Position numbers and translations under genes: made by a program
The notes under the pieces: model-generated
Database searches by the model: none
What the model was told of the DNA's origin: nothing
What the model saw: the letters and a program-made list of their open reading frames with translations, nothing else
Origin: Sepiola atlantica
Taxonomy: Eukaryota > Mollusca > Cephalopoda > Sepiida > Sepiolidae
Direction: 5' to 3'
NCBI GenBank assembly: GCA_963556195.1
Contig: OY744525.1
Span: 76,379,344-76,443,343, forward strand
DNA: 64,000 nucleotides
Shown: positions 30,811 through 42,694 of the stretch, piece after piece
How the letters are laid out: every line of letters starts with the position of its first letter
How positions within the stretch are numbered: the first letter of the stretch is position 1

Positions 30811-31814
30811 GTTATTAATAAATAAAATAACATTTAATAAAATTTAAAATTTATTAATTATAGTATTTACAAAAAAATGCTTCGGGTAAAGTTGACTTTT
30901 AACGGTCCCTAAATATTTATTGTAAAGTGAATGTTCCTGATAACAATTCATTATAAAAAATGTCTATGTGAGTCAATGTACCATTCAGAAATGTGTAACA
31001 ATATTGACTCAAATGCTTGTGTAAGAGTAGGATCAACAAATTTTAATTGCCAACTCAGACTTAGGGTTAGGGTTTTAGGCATGTTTTGTTTTTGTTCTTT
31101 TGCTGAAAAACAATTTTTTTCAGAAAAACAAAAACAAAAGAAAACATGCCCTTTGTTACCCTGAATATGAATCATAAGTTCAGGATTACAATGTGAAAAA
31201 GAAATAATAATAATAATAGAACCGTTAAAAGTCAATTTATAGACCAAGTGACCGTTAAAAAATTGATATAGTCCAATCTTTCAGAATCATTCGGAATCTT
31301 CTGGAATCTCGTGTAAAAAAAAGAAGTTATTTACCCTTCGATCCTTGGCACATTCGACCCTTTTATCTGAATTAAGAAAAGTTCAGAACGGTCTAAAGAG
31401 GCCATCTTTCTGGCATTACCACCTCCTTTGGAAGGGGATTTGGTTGGTTTATTGCCAGTCACCGTTTTTCTGATTCAAAAACAATCTAACCAAAAATCAA
31501 TAGGTGATCCAAAAACTTTTATTTTAAAATGTGCATTGATAAGGCTAATATATATATATTAATATCTATTAACTTAGCGCTCTAACAAACCGTAACATAT
31601 AAATAAATGTTTATAGGTACAATATTTTAAAACAACTTTAAACAATGGCAACATTTTGTATATTTATTTTTCTTCTAGTGAATTTCTTTCATGGACCTTC
31701 CTCATCAGAGAAGAATATTCCAATAATCAGGAAAATCCGGAAAAGAAATAATGAAGGGAACTGATTCTGGTAGTGCACTGGTTATGAGCACTGCTGAGTG
31801 TTTGCCGTTATTAT
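30811..31814. other. No gene recognised
   Basis: AT-rich. GAGGCCATCTTTCTGGCATT with CCTCCTTTGG (31398-31435) resembles one unit of the 43581 minisatellite. A small inverted match (TGTTTTTGTTCTTTTGC with its near complement) lies at 31088-31140. Confidence 0.4.
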
Positions 31815-32260
31815 TACAAAAACACGTAAAAGTTTACAATTATTATCCATACCTTGTTAGCTGCTTGTTCTTGTATGCACCCCACAGTGCTACCAGATCA
31901 GGCTGTCTGAAAATATCGGCTTCCTGACCCAAAATGCAACAAATATTGATGTTACATTGTTTTTTTTTCTCTTTGCGAAACTCAATCATGTTGTGCAAAA
32001 CCCAAAACAAAAAAACAACAATTTTTGTCTCTCCCCTCCCCCTTCCCCTCAACCAAACACCATGAATAAATATTTGAACATATAAAGAACTTGAAGCATA
32101 AAAGCTTTTACTAAAACCTTGTACGCCCCCCCCCCCCCATATGATCCTTCCAGACTGAGTGCTTGCTACTTGAGATCAAAGCCTCTTTATTTACACTTTC
32201 AAAAAGGACAAAGTCAACCCAATACTGATGGTAAACAGAAGAGGTGTATTCAATTTGATC
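31815..32260 (-). repeat. Dispersed repeat family A, copy 3
   Basis: Minus-strand copy. It starts near 32260, includes CTCAGTCTGGAAGGATC and a 14-base homopolymer (32127-32140), then ATGCTTCAAGTTCTTTATA, GATTGAGTTTCGCAAAGAG, TTTTGGGTCAGGAAGCCGAT and ACAAGAACAAGCAGCTAACA, ending near TTGTAATAATAACGGC. The 69-codon frame inside is not conserved in other copies. Confidence 0.75.
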
Positions 32261-32324
32261 TTCGTTTCAAATCACTGACCAGTGGAGGGTGGGCGGGTGT
32301 ACAGAGAGAGATCAAGAATGACTG

Positions 32325-32662
32325 TTTGGCCTTTTGGCTAAGATCAAAGTGTAGTATCTGTTCCGATGGATACTGCACTTCATAGATCGGTATTGTCTTG
32401 GCCTTCGGGGCTTGATTTACGCCGGTCTATGGGTCTGTCCTGTGCAGTTCTAGGAGGTCCACCCTCCCAGGCTTCGCCTCCCCTCTTTGGGGAGGAGTAA
32501 GTTAATTGCTTACTGTCTGAGGCGCCCCTACCGGGGAATGCCGACGGGGCTGCCCAGGCAATTTTTAATGGCCATAGCGCTCACCTTCTCGAGCGCTGGC
32601 TTTTCAAATCCCACTTTCCGACCTTGTGTCACATACTCCCATTGTGGGTGGGTGTTAAATAA
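32325..32662 (+). mobile_element. U2-headed SINE, copy 3 (first of a head-to-tail pair)
   Basis: The head TTTGGCCTTTTGGCTAAGAT, then CAAAGTGTAGTATCTGTTC, matches the 5' end of U2 snRNA (bases ~9 to ~45) almost exactly. The match then stops. The rest (GATACTGCAC, TTGATTTACGCCGGTCTATG, CCTCCCAGGCTTCGCCTCC, GGGAATGCCGACGGGGCTGC, GGCAATTTTTAATGGCCA) is a non-U2 body shared with other copies. The tail is shortened (GGGTGTTAAATAA) relative to copy 4. There is no snRNA gene promoter or Sm site, so this is a SINE and not a U2 gene. Confidence 0.85.
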
Positions 32663-33043
32663 CGCCTTTTGGCTAAGATCAAAGTGTAGTATCTGTTCCG
32701 ATGGATACTGCACCCCATAAACTGGTATTGTCTTGGCCCTCTGGGCTTGATTTACGCCGGTCTATGGGTCTGTCCTGTGCAGTTCTAGGAGGTCCACCCT
32801 CCCAGGCTTCGCCTCCCCTCTTTGGGGAGGAGTAAGTTTATTTCTTACTGCCTGAGGCGCCCCTACCGGGGAATGCCGACGGGCTGCCCAGGCAATTTTT
32901 AATGGCCAGGGTGCTCACTTTCTCGGGCGCTGGCTTTTCAAACCCCACTTTCCCGACCCGACCCGACCTTGGGTCACATCTTACTTGTGGGAGTAAGATA
33001 ACACTGACCTTGTGCCTAACTCCTGGAGAGGAGTAAATAAATA
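32663..33043 (+). mobile_element. U2-headed SINE, copy 4 (full-length, second of the pair)
   Basis: Begins CGCCTTTTGGCTAAGATCAA immediately after the TTAAATAA tail of copy 3. It carries the same U2 head and body and ends with the full tail CCTTGTGCCTAACTCCTGG and GAGGAGTAAATAA. It is about 381 bp and is the best reference copy in the window. Both copies are closely similar, so the pair formed by tandem insertion or as a dimer. Confidence 0.85.
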
Positions 33044-33294
33044 CTCATATCTTGTCAGAATATCTCAACTTCACATGTTCACACATTGCATGCTTCCAAG
33101 AAACTAACTGCTTCTCTGTTATTCTCGACTAACCCTTTTAGATCGATGCTACTCGTCCAATATTTAATGCAGCCTTGCAACATATACTTGTCGTTTTGCA
33201 TACTATGCTAAATGAATTCCTACAAAACAAGACAATTTCCCATGAGTCCTAAAGTATATGAAGCCCTGAAAACATTGATGCCGTTTTAAACAAC

Positions 33295-33790
33295 GGCAGG
33301 TTAATCTTCACATATATTATGAGACCATCTCCTATAATCATCTGTAAAAAAATCGCTACAAAAAAGAATACAAGCTCTTCTATGAATAACAAATTATATA
33401 AATTTATTTATATAAATATACACAGTTGAGTGTAGGTTGCCAGAAGTTATGACAGTGAATTGAAAGGAATTAAAGAATATATGTGTCGGCTAGCGAAAGT
33501 CTTTTCTTGGAGAAGTATATCTACAAGTAAACATAGCCGTGCTCAGACTGTTTAGTTGACGAGTGGCAGGAGAGAGTACCTACGTTTTTCTTCATGGCTG
33601 CCTGGAAGCTCTCTGACCGCTCTGCAAAACTATAAAGGTCTCTGGATGGAGTCCTCCAAAGATCCTGACAAAATTACTCTCCTAGAGTCTGATTGGTCAT
33701 CATGTGACCAAACAACCTCACTAGGACTGGTCACTATCAGAGGAAACAAATGTCAATTTGTAACTGCTACATAACCATATGTGTTACAAT
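33295..33790 (+). repeat. Dispersed repeat family B, copy 2
   Basis: Aligns with 6785-7225: GACCATCTCCTATAATCATC, GAGTGTAGGTTGCCAGAAGT, TCTTCATGGCTGCCTGGAAG, CATGTGACCAAACAACCTC and AACAAATGTCAATTTGTAAC. Just beyond it, CAATAAACTAGG resembles a polyadenylation signal, which hints at an LTR or processed origin but does not prove it. Confidence 0.65.
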
Positions 33791-34554
33791 AAACTAGGTT
33801 CGTCGTCCGAGAGCCTTCATGTCAAGAATGTTATCTGGAAGTGAATTACACTACCCACCTGGGGAGAAGGAAGCGACCACAAGTACAAGCGACTACAGTA
33901 TCGACATTTCACAATTATTACTGATCAGTGGTCCGTTGCCTTTACGTTAGATAGCCAAAGGAACAAAAAGTTGAAATGACAACATTCAAATTTGTAGACT
34001 GTAATTTGCCTGCTTCAGTTACTCAATTGAATACCGACCCGGCAAAAATAATTTCTTCCTATGCACATTGTTGTAGGCATTCTACGAATCAGTCTCTTCC
34101 TAGAACCTCAAGGATATTTATGAATGATCTGTGCCACTGAAGTGCAGTCAGAATGTTTCACTTTGTCTGAACAAAGAAGTTGTCATTTTTTGCAATGGAT
34201 GTCAAAAGGATTTTCTCAATTTGTAGAATATGTGTTGATCTTAAATATTGAGCGATTAAACCCACTAGTATATAAAAACGGTTAGTTGAGAGGAACAGAG
34301 AATGAAAGTTTAGTCGGGGTAAACTTGCTGTACTAGAGGTTAAGATTACTAGACTGTGGGAATTAATAAAAACGAATATGACGCCATATGGCTCAAAAAG
34401 AGAGTGAGAAATGGTTAGTTCTTGGAAACATGCCACATGGGAGCATGAGATGTGCTGACTAAATATGATTAAACTGATTATCGATCTCTCTATCTCTCCT
34501 TCCCTCACTTCTTTGGTTTGTGATTTGGAATGAAGATCAAGTAGAATAAATCTC
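33791..34554. other. No gene recognised
   Basis: The longest frame (34158-34508, minus) has no motif. Confidence 0.4.
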
Positions 34555-34735
34555 TACTATCTCCCATCAGTTTTGTCTTGATTTAGTCCTTTTGAAAGTA
34601 TAAATAAGGAGCTTTGATTTCAGGATGACAAGCGCTCAGTCTGGAAGGATCACGTGGGGGGCATTCAAGAACAAGCAGTTAACGATATGGATAATAATTG
34701 TGAACTTTTACGTCTTTTGTAATAATGGTGGCAGC
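34555..34735 (+). repeat. Dispersed repeat family A, internally deleted copy 4
   Basis: TTTGAAAGTATAAATAAGG and GCTCAGTCTGGAAGGATCAC match the 5' end of the 31.8-32.3 kb copy, then jump directly at a G-run (34656-34661) to TTCAAGAACAAGCAGTTAAC and the 3' end. About 250 bases of interior are missing. Confidence 0.7.
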
Positions 34736-36509
34736 TTGGTTCTCTGCATGTATGACACAAGGTTGGAATGCAACACTGAAGCCAAGCCATCATTTCACAA
34801 ATGAAAGGGGAACATCTTTATCAAAACTACCCAACCAATCGAAAGACTTATCGATTTCGAAGGCCCCATTCCATCGCATACAATTAATAAATACATATTT
34901 ACAGTCATAAATGAATATTCCAGATTCCCTTTTATACAGCAATTCCTAAAGTGTGTTTCACAAAAATATGCTCAAATTGTGTCTCGTTTACAAAGTATTA
35001 CATTACATCTCAAATTCACACTCCCACAAAGAAGGTAGCAAAGAATTGCACTCTCCTGCGATTAAGCCATCTCACGAAATTCACAATCACTGTGTCATTT
35101 CCTTCATAGGTATAATTATAAAGCCACCGTTTATTATTTCATTTTTTAACTCATAATCATACTATTTCCTACATATTACACTTAATTTTTAAAATAAATA
35201 ACAAACGCTCCCTGATTTTCACTTAGATTCTACTTGGCTTCCTGAATTTAATCAAGGAATATCGGAATGGTTTAATTTCACCAGTGCCGTCTAGCAATTC
35301 ACAATCGCTCTTCAGAATACTAGAATGAATTACCGAACAACTCAAATTGCATTCAAAATGACGTCTTAGCCTAGGCACATCGTAAGTAGGTTATTTTTAA
35401 AAATCAAGTAATAAAATTTGTTTTTTTTTTTTCAATAAAATAAATGACAAAACCAAGAACTAAGTTTCATCGACAGCTTACTTTTTAAACGATCGGGTTT
35501 GTTTAAACTATAGCAAAAAAGTAAATCAATTATTATCTTTTCACTACGACATTACAATTTCTTTCTTTACTAAAACAAAACAACAAACTATATTTTTATA
35601 TGAAATAGAAAATAACTTCTTAAATGATTATTTCTTGAAAGAGAATCTCTTAATAACTTTTAAAGACTGTTTATTAAACTAAAAACAAACATAAAAATGT
35701 TTAATACTTTTTTACAAATGTTTTTTTTACCTAAAACTAAAAACAAAACTGATTACTAATTATTGATTCCATATTCTCTAAATACTGACTATTCTTGTCA
35801 ACATGGAGCCGAATCAGTACTCCTACCAATAATAATCTGAGATGACCCAGTAGTTCCCACCTTCGAAAGTAATTTATTTTTGGTAACTATGTCAGTAATG
35901 TCTTAATCTCAATTTTTGTTGATGTTTTACAAGCCAAAGTTCTTTCCTTCACAAATAGGAGATGAGATAACTTTATCATAAAAAATTCAGTAAGTCAACC
36001 AGTAGCACTTTCTAAAGCTGGTAAATCCAGGAAGGAGAGCATAGTAAGGACTTTGAGTTGGGGAAAAATAAAATAAATTGGTGAGATGATCCATTATGCC
36101 CCCCCCCCCTATAAATGGAGGGGCAACTTTTTTATGGAGTAAAAAAAACTCGGAATTTTTTTAATTAGTGGGGGAGAGGTGTCATAGATATACTGTAGGT
36201 AGATCTGATTAAGTCTGTGAATTTTCTCCTGTTTAAGTTACCACCATAGATTAGTACACACAAGAGGAGTCACATTTACGAGATAGCTATCTACAGGGAT
36301 ACTGGTTTCAGCTGCTTAACAACCATGGTATTTGTGAAATTACTATTACTAATAATACGTAACATCGACAAAATATGACAAATTCTGGGGATCTGCTTTT
36401 AACATTGTGGGGTCTGTGTTCGTGCCAGATTATTCAAGGTTGGACATGGAATTTCTTGAGTTAATCTACTTTCCCGGGCAACGCCGGAATATGGGCGAGC
36501 TAGTTTTAT
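34736..36509. other. AT-rich sequence, nothing recognised
   Basis: Contains poly-T/poly-A patches and a C-run at 36099-36109. Near the end, TTTCCCGGGCAACGCCGGAA (36471-36490) is a motif also found at 47353 and in diverged form at 59311. Open frames lack signatures. Confidence 0.45.
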
Positions 36510-37350
36510 ATGTTTCTTGACAGTTCTTTTGATGCTGTATGGTGATGATTTAGTACTTGCCTGTGAAACTATGGAAGACCTACTTATTAAGTTAAAGACT
36601 TGGAGGAATGTTATGGAAAGTAAAGGTCTGAGAGTGAATGTTACCAAGACCAAAGTGATGATCACTGGTTGTAGTGTTGGAAAGTTCCCCTGCTCAGTTT
36701 GTGGAAAGGTAGTCGGGTGCAATTCAATCTTTTGTGGTACTTCTAAGCATTGGGTACACAAGAAGTGAAGTTGAATTGCTAGTAGGTTGAGAGAGGATAA
36801 CCAGTTTATAGGCAAGAAGTATAAGACAATGGAGATGGATGAGAACTCAGATGTGGAGAAAGTATATCTGGATGATGACGCTATTGAAGTTGTAGAGAAG
36901 TTTTGTTACTTTTGTGATCCAATTGGAGCACAGGGTGGGGCAAGTGCTAGTGAGATTACTAGAGGTAGGAGTGGATGGAGTGGATGGAGTAAGTTCAGAG
37001 AACTTCTACTACTAACCAGCAGAGCGTTAGTGGTCAACTAAGAGAATAGTCTATCAGGCATGTGTACGTAGTATGATGAACAGGAGACTTTGATGGTATG
37101 GACACTTTGAAAAAATAGATGAGAGTTCTTTGGTCAGTAGATATAGAACAGTTAAGGTAGCAGGTCCAGTTCACAGGCGAAGGCCAAGGAAAACATGGAA
37201 AGAAAGTGATAAAAATGGATTTGAGAGAAAGAAGGATAAATAAGGACCTGTACAGAGATAGGTTAGTTTGGAAATCAATTTCTTAAAGCCGTCCAACAAA
37301 TGGACACATGTAAAACGGGCGTTAAACCGAATATGATGATGATAAATAGT
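36510..37350 (+). pseudogene. Non-LTR reverse transcriptase palm to C-terminus (decayed)
   Basis: The frame reads LYGDDLVLACETMEDLL (the catalytic YADD box as YGDD), LKTWRNVMESKGLRVN, KTKVMI, then a zinc-knuckle-like stretch with FPCSVCGKVVGCNSIFCGT and HWVHKK, where this LINE group has CxxC..C..WVH..C. A stop follows (36766-36768). A second piece reads VEKVYLDDDAIEVVEKFCYF, PIGAQGGASASEITR and KFRELLLLTSRALVVN. A final piece near 37100-37200 gives MDESSLVSRYRTVK-like and RRRPRKTWKES blocks (in shifted frames). About 100 codons between the last two are deleted. The relic ends near CKTGVKPNMMM at 37311-37342. Confidence 0.85.
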
Positions 37351-37784
37351 ATACAAGTGTTAAAACAAATCAGGTGTTTTGTAACACATGTTCATCTTCA
37401 TTGCTGCCATTTTTGAATTAAAGGAGAGGAATCTATTGCAAGAACTATGTTGTGAATGAAAGACAATAACCTCCCTTTGTATGTTAGGCCAAAGCACAAA
37501 GGATACACTAAACACCATTGGGTTAATATCAAGGTTAAATTTATTTACTAAAGAACTAAAATGATTCACACACCTTTATTTATTATAAATTTGTATTATT
37601 TTATTTATTTATATTTATTATTTTTCCTTTTCCTTTTTTTTTGGGGGGGGGGGAATCCAGCAATATTCAATAATAAGTGTACACCCTCCATCAAAAATGA
37701 CAACAAAACAAATAATGCTTCGATAAGGTTCACAATAATATTCATATTCATATTCATATAAAATAGCGTCTCACTCGGGGGAAG
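37351..37784. other. AT-rich sequence
   Basis: T-run followed by a G-run at 37636-37655. No gene. Confidence 0.5.
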
Positions 37785-38120
37785 TAAAATAAAAAAGAAA
37801 GAAAGAAAACTTCTCGAACTGGAAACTTAAAAAAAGAAAAAAAAACGTATCAATCGGTATAGAAAGAAAAAAGAAAAATGGAAAACGTCCAATTATGGAA
37901 ATATAGTGAAGGATTTCTTTCCGAATTCATTTCAAACAGCGGTGGGGAGGGGGCAGATTTGTTATTTGCTTTCTCCTTTCCTTGAAACACTTGAAATGGT
38001 TTCGGTCAGCAGTTTTTTTACTCGCTAAATTTTCTGTGATATGATAGATTTATATTTATTTATGTACAAATAAAAACAAATAAATTGATATTTATTATAG
38101 AGTGAAGGATAACGTTTTCA
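37785..38120 (+). repeat. Interspersed repeat P, copy 2
   Basis: Diverged copy of 1-317, without the internal TA microsatellite. Confidence 0.7.
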
Positions 38121-38915
38121 ATCCATTGCTTAGGTAGACCTTCCCATCTGAGCCCATCCTTCACTACACATTACCGAGAGAGGTGATACAAGAGAGGCAT
38201 TGCAATATCTACCCCCACCCTGCTCATTCATTTATTATTTCTTTATCTGTGCAATACACAATTTAGCCAAGCTTAAATATCAATAACTTCAATTCACAAT
38301 CGTGGAAATAAATACAAATTAAGAAAAAATATTTAAATTCATAATTTGTCTGTATATCTGTCTTTTTCACCTCATTTGTCTTTTTTATTTTGGTGGTAGT
38401 GGGAGGGATAGATATTTGATATCAATGATGAACATTTTCATGCAGAAACGTGTTTATTCATATAAAATAATAATTTCCTTAGAAAAAAATGGATCTTCTT
38501 TGTATGTGTAAAAATAAAAAGACGATATTTTGCCTTGTTCTTTTTTTCTCTTTTAATTTTAGCATTATATGCCCTTTGCTTCTTCATCCAACAAGAACAT
38601 CTTTCTGTCATTACCTTGTTTTGAAACAAAGATTGGCATCCCTCTCTACACACATTGTACTATTTCTTTATATTTTTGTTTTTATTATCCAAAGACTTCC
38701 TCAGAAATGAGGGAATATGTTATTTTAAATTTTGTTTATACAAAAAAAAATGACAGAAAATAGACTAAAAGTGAGCGATTTCAAGTTACTTTCGACCCCA
38801 AAAAGTTGATTGAGAATGATAAAGAAACAATCACCTAAAAAGAGAGAAGAAGATAGGGAAAGAAAGAAAGAGGAAGAAATTTTATGCATATTCACATACA
38901 TGCCCGCATCTCTGT
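38121..38915. other. No gene recognised
   Basis: Short overlapping frames on both strands (38438-38763) have no motif. Confidence 0.45.
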
Positions 38916-39060
38916 ATATATATATATATATATATATTAATTCGCTTACGGATATGAATGACAAAAGGTATAGGAGATAGCTGCGAGCTAAGTGTATTTT
39001 ATTTTTCATTATTTATAGCTCTCGGAGGTAGGGATATTATAGATATATAATATGTATATG

Positions 39061-39094
<34 letters not shown>

Positions 39095-39300
39095 GTTCTC
39101 CAAAACAGGGATAATATATACGTATGTGTGTGTGTGTGTGCAAGTTTATGTATATGTATATTTAGATACATGCATATATATATATATATATATATATATA
39201 AATTTACATATATATGCATGCATATATATGTACAAATGTATACACACACATATGTGTGTATGTGTATATCTGGCTCTTGGATGGTATACATGTGTATATC
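38916..39300. repeat. Cluster of TA, TG and TACA-type microsatellites
   Basis: TA tracts at 38917-38937, 39068-39093 and 39175-39199, TG at 39125-39140, and interspersed CATA/TGTA words. Open frames here are Tyr/Ile/Cys/Val low complexity. Confidence 0.9.
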
Positions 39301-39948
39301 TATATAATAAAGTAAAATCAGTGAGTTTGTTGATTTTGATCATCAATAGCTTCCGTTCTACAAAATGAATATTTGATTCTGACTCACCAGTCAATTATAG
39401 TGATTATCAGGATGTGTTGTTAAAAAAGAAAAATTGAAATTCCAATCGATTTCATTGATTGCATCATATATCTGGCCCTATATTTCTTTTAGTAACAGAC
39501 ATTTCCTATATTCACCGGTAATCAAGGGAGGCACGATAGCGCTCTATCTCTTAATAAACTTCAAAAACGACCTATGCTAGAAATCTCATTTCTTTGATCA
39601 GTCATAACTCAAAAACCAATAAACCAAATTATTTAAAACTTTGCACAAAATTTTCATTTGATAGGTTCTATAAGTGTGTAGAATTTCAGCATCATTAGTC
39701 AAGGCAACCCAGAGATCCAGAAGGTCATGAGTGACTTTGTGTTATCCGTGTGTACGTACGTGTGTGCCACCCTGTATCTCATCAACTATTTGATGGATTC
39801 AGCTGATTTTTGGTAGAGATAGAGGTTCTAGGGTCTAGTTGATGGCATTTTAATTTCAGTTTACCATATACCTTAGTTTTCCAGAAAATTAAAAAAAAAC
39901 TTAAAAATTACCATTGTAATGAGGTATAGCCTTTACAAAAGTAGTGAC
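39301..39948. other. No gene recognised
   Basis: Moderately AT-rich, without open frames of note. Ends against the left arm of the 132 bp inverted repeat. Confidence 0.45.
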
Positions 39949-40343
39949 ATTCTATGATAAATGCCAGTATACTGAAATCATGTGCCCTTAATAGGGTTAA
40001 GATGAAAATTCATATACACTAAATGTACAAAAGCAAGGAAATTCCCAAATTTTTACACTTTTATTGTCATTAAGGGTATGACTACATATCAACCAAACCA
40101 TTTCATTATCACATCACTACAGTATAAATCTCTATGCATGAGTGGATGAAGTGTGTGAGGTGCGCTGAAGAAAAATTCCTACCGGTAAAATACATAGCCC
40201 TGTTGTGCTCGCATACCCTTAATGACAATAAAAGTGTAAAAATTTGGGAATTTCCTTGCTTTTGTACATTTAGTGTATATGAATTTTCATCTTAACCCTA
40301 TTAAAGGCACATGATTTCAGTATACTGGCATTTATCATGGAAT
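39949..40343. repeat. Foldback element: near-perfect 132 bp arms
   Basis: Arms 39949-40080 and 40212-40343 are inverted copies of equal length with about two mismatches (near the A of CTATGAT and in CCCTTAATAGGG). The 131-base centre has no coding potential. The very low divergence, compared with the decayed neighbours, suggests recent formation or gene conversion between arms. Confidence 0.9.
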
Positions 40344-41122
40344 ATTCATTGGATAATCATCTATGTTCATTCATTAGCCAATTAAACTGCTGCACTTCTT
40401 ACATATATCGATAATTCAAATTATGTTCAGTTTACTGATTAACAATTTACTTAAACAAAAGAACAAACTAAACAGATTACAGAGTAATAATTAAAAAAAT
40501 GCTTACTTAAAACAATGAATATGTAAAACAAATAATAGCTTAATTTGTTATTTCTCATATCATCTCTTTCTATCCATACATTCTCATCTCGTTCCATGTA
40601 AATATTCATTGGACAATTTTAATATTGACAGACTAAATTTCTCAGTTGAATGAGTGTTAGAGTGAATAAGTAAAGTCCACTAGTTCAATCCTGTGTTTCG
40701 GCAGTTGTTTTTTTTTTTTTTTTTACTATTCATCAAATATTTATTGAAATAAAAAATGAAATAGAGTAAAATAAAATTAAATTTGACAAAATTAAATCCA
40801 CCAGAATACATTTTGGCAAGTTAACCATTTTAATCATTGTGTAATAGTTGACACAAATAATGAATTACTTCCTGACCCATGAAAATCTTAAATGATTTGA
40901 AAGCATTTAAATTATAAAAGAAATGAAATTAAAGACTCCAGGAAAACACCGGTTAGGGATAGCTTGTAATATATATATATATAGCTCTTGGAGGTAGGAA
41001 TTATATATGTGTGAGGAAACATGTGTATATATATATTATACATATGTATATGTGTCTATATTTATATACATATATGTATATGCGCATACTTCTGTGTCTA
41101 TATTTATATGCATATATATTTG

Positions 41123-41127
<5 letters not shown>
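40344..41127. other. AT-rich sequence with family H relative
   Basis: 40720-40840 (TACTATTCATCAAATATTTA, AATTAAATCCACCAGAATAC) aligns with the 5' part of family H at 46920-47030. TA words near 40970-41120. No gene. Confidence 0.5.

Positions 41128-41190
<63 letters not shown>
41128..41190. repeat. (TA)n microsatellite
   Basis: About 30 TA units. Confidence 0.97.
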
Positions 41191-41192
<2 letters not shown>

Positions 41193-41252
41193 TCTATCTT
41201 TTGTTGAAACAGAAAGGGAGGAAGTAAAATAAATAAATAATAATAAAGTTAC

Positions 41253-41673
<421 letters not shown>

Positions 41674-41764
41674 CATACTAGCAGTGGCATCCAGCATTGC
41701 TCAGGAATAAAAGTAGTCCTTATATATTAGGAAACTAAAACAAAATATGTAGCATATATTTTTG

Positions 41765-42440
41765 TTAGGGATTGAACTCGTGCTAGTATGATTGAAAGAG
41801 TTATAAGGATGAAGTAAGTTCAAGGAACTTCTGCTATTACTAACTAGCTCCAGTGGAAAACACAACTGCCTGAGAACGGGAACGGGCGATCAAAAGTTGC
41901 TGTGACTAGATGAGGGCTACAAAACTGACCCAACCATCTGTGAATGTGGAAAGGAGGACCATACGATGCAACGCTGCCTTGTTTGCCCTCTGCTGCCCAA
42001 CCGGTGCAGCTTGAAAGATCTTGCAGAGTGCAACAATAATGCAAAGGACTGCGTAAAAAAAGTGTGAAACTGTCATATGACCACATGCTTAAAAGACACG
42101 CAAAGAAGAACTAACCAGCAGAACGTTACCATTGTCAACAATGGATGAGTCTATCAGGCATGTGTACAATAGTTGATGGTGTATGAAAGTGAAACCTGGT
42201 CAGTAAAGGTTGAGGACATGCGTTGCATGGAGAGAAATGATATGAAAATGATACTATGGATATATAATGTGAGTCTTGTGAGCTCAGAGAAAGATTCAAT
42301 TTGGACAATATAGGGAGATGTGTGCAGAACAGGAGACTTTGTTGGTATGGTCATATTTAAAGAATGGATGAGAGTGCTTGATTTCGTAGATGATGCCAAG
42401 GAGGATCACCACAGAAAGGGCATGTACAAGAAAATGCAGC
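41765..42440 (+). pseudogene. Non-LTR ORF2 fragment of the 36.5 kb family, split by a second LINE
   Basis: Flanks 41765-41847 and 42110-42440 align with the LINE relic at 36.5-37.3 kb. The 5' flank contains GTTCAAGGAACTTCTGCTAT, and the 3' flank contains AACCAGCAGAACGTTA and GTCTATCAGGCATGTGTAC. Downstream codons (shifted frames) give VYESETWSVKVEDMRCMERN, KMILWIYNVSL and a WMRVLDFVDDAK block, the usual 'YGSETWxxxxxD...R...IRWMC' tail. The copy is split by an insertion at 41848-42109. Confidence 0.8.
41839..42118 (+). mobile_element. Nested LINE 3' end with target duplication
   Basis: An unrelated LINE tail lies between ACTAACTAG (41839-41847) and ACTAACCAG (42110-42118), a 9 bp duplication with one change. 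It encodes LRTGTGDQKLL, a stop, then YKTDPTICECGKEDHTMQRC, CPLLPNRCSLKDLAE, NNNAKDCVKKV and a stop (about 41870-42067). This matches the 'CECG.E.QT..H.L..CPLL' end of LINE polyproteins. A short 3' region follows, ending in AAGAAG. The 5'-truncated insertion went into the host LINE described above. Confidence 0.85.
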
Positions 42441-42694
42441 TAACAATATATAATTATGAATTTTCACATGTTTTTGTAATAATAACTTTACTGCATGTAT
42501 GTCACAAAGTCGAAATGTAACGAAACCATCTATTAACCACTAAATCTATTAACACTGCTCACTTCACCTAAAAAAAACATTTACACAACACTGCCAATGA
42601 GATTACTATAATTGCAATAAACTTACATTTTTAGTTTATAAACATTTAATGATATATTCCCGTTTACAGTTCTAAACACTCACATCCAAACACA

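Noticed and set aside
32325..32380. U2 snRNA gene
   Set aside because: The match ends after about 36 bases. No Sm site, no downstream U2 stems and no snRNA promoter were seen, and the same head-body structure recurs in other copies.
36399..36815. 138-codon minus-strand frame
   Set aside because: It is antisense to the reverse-transcriptase relic, whose YGDD-bearing plus-strand frame is the real coding signal.
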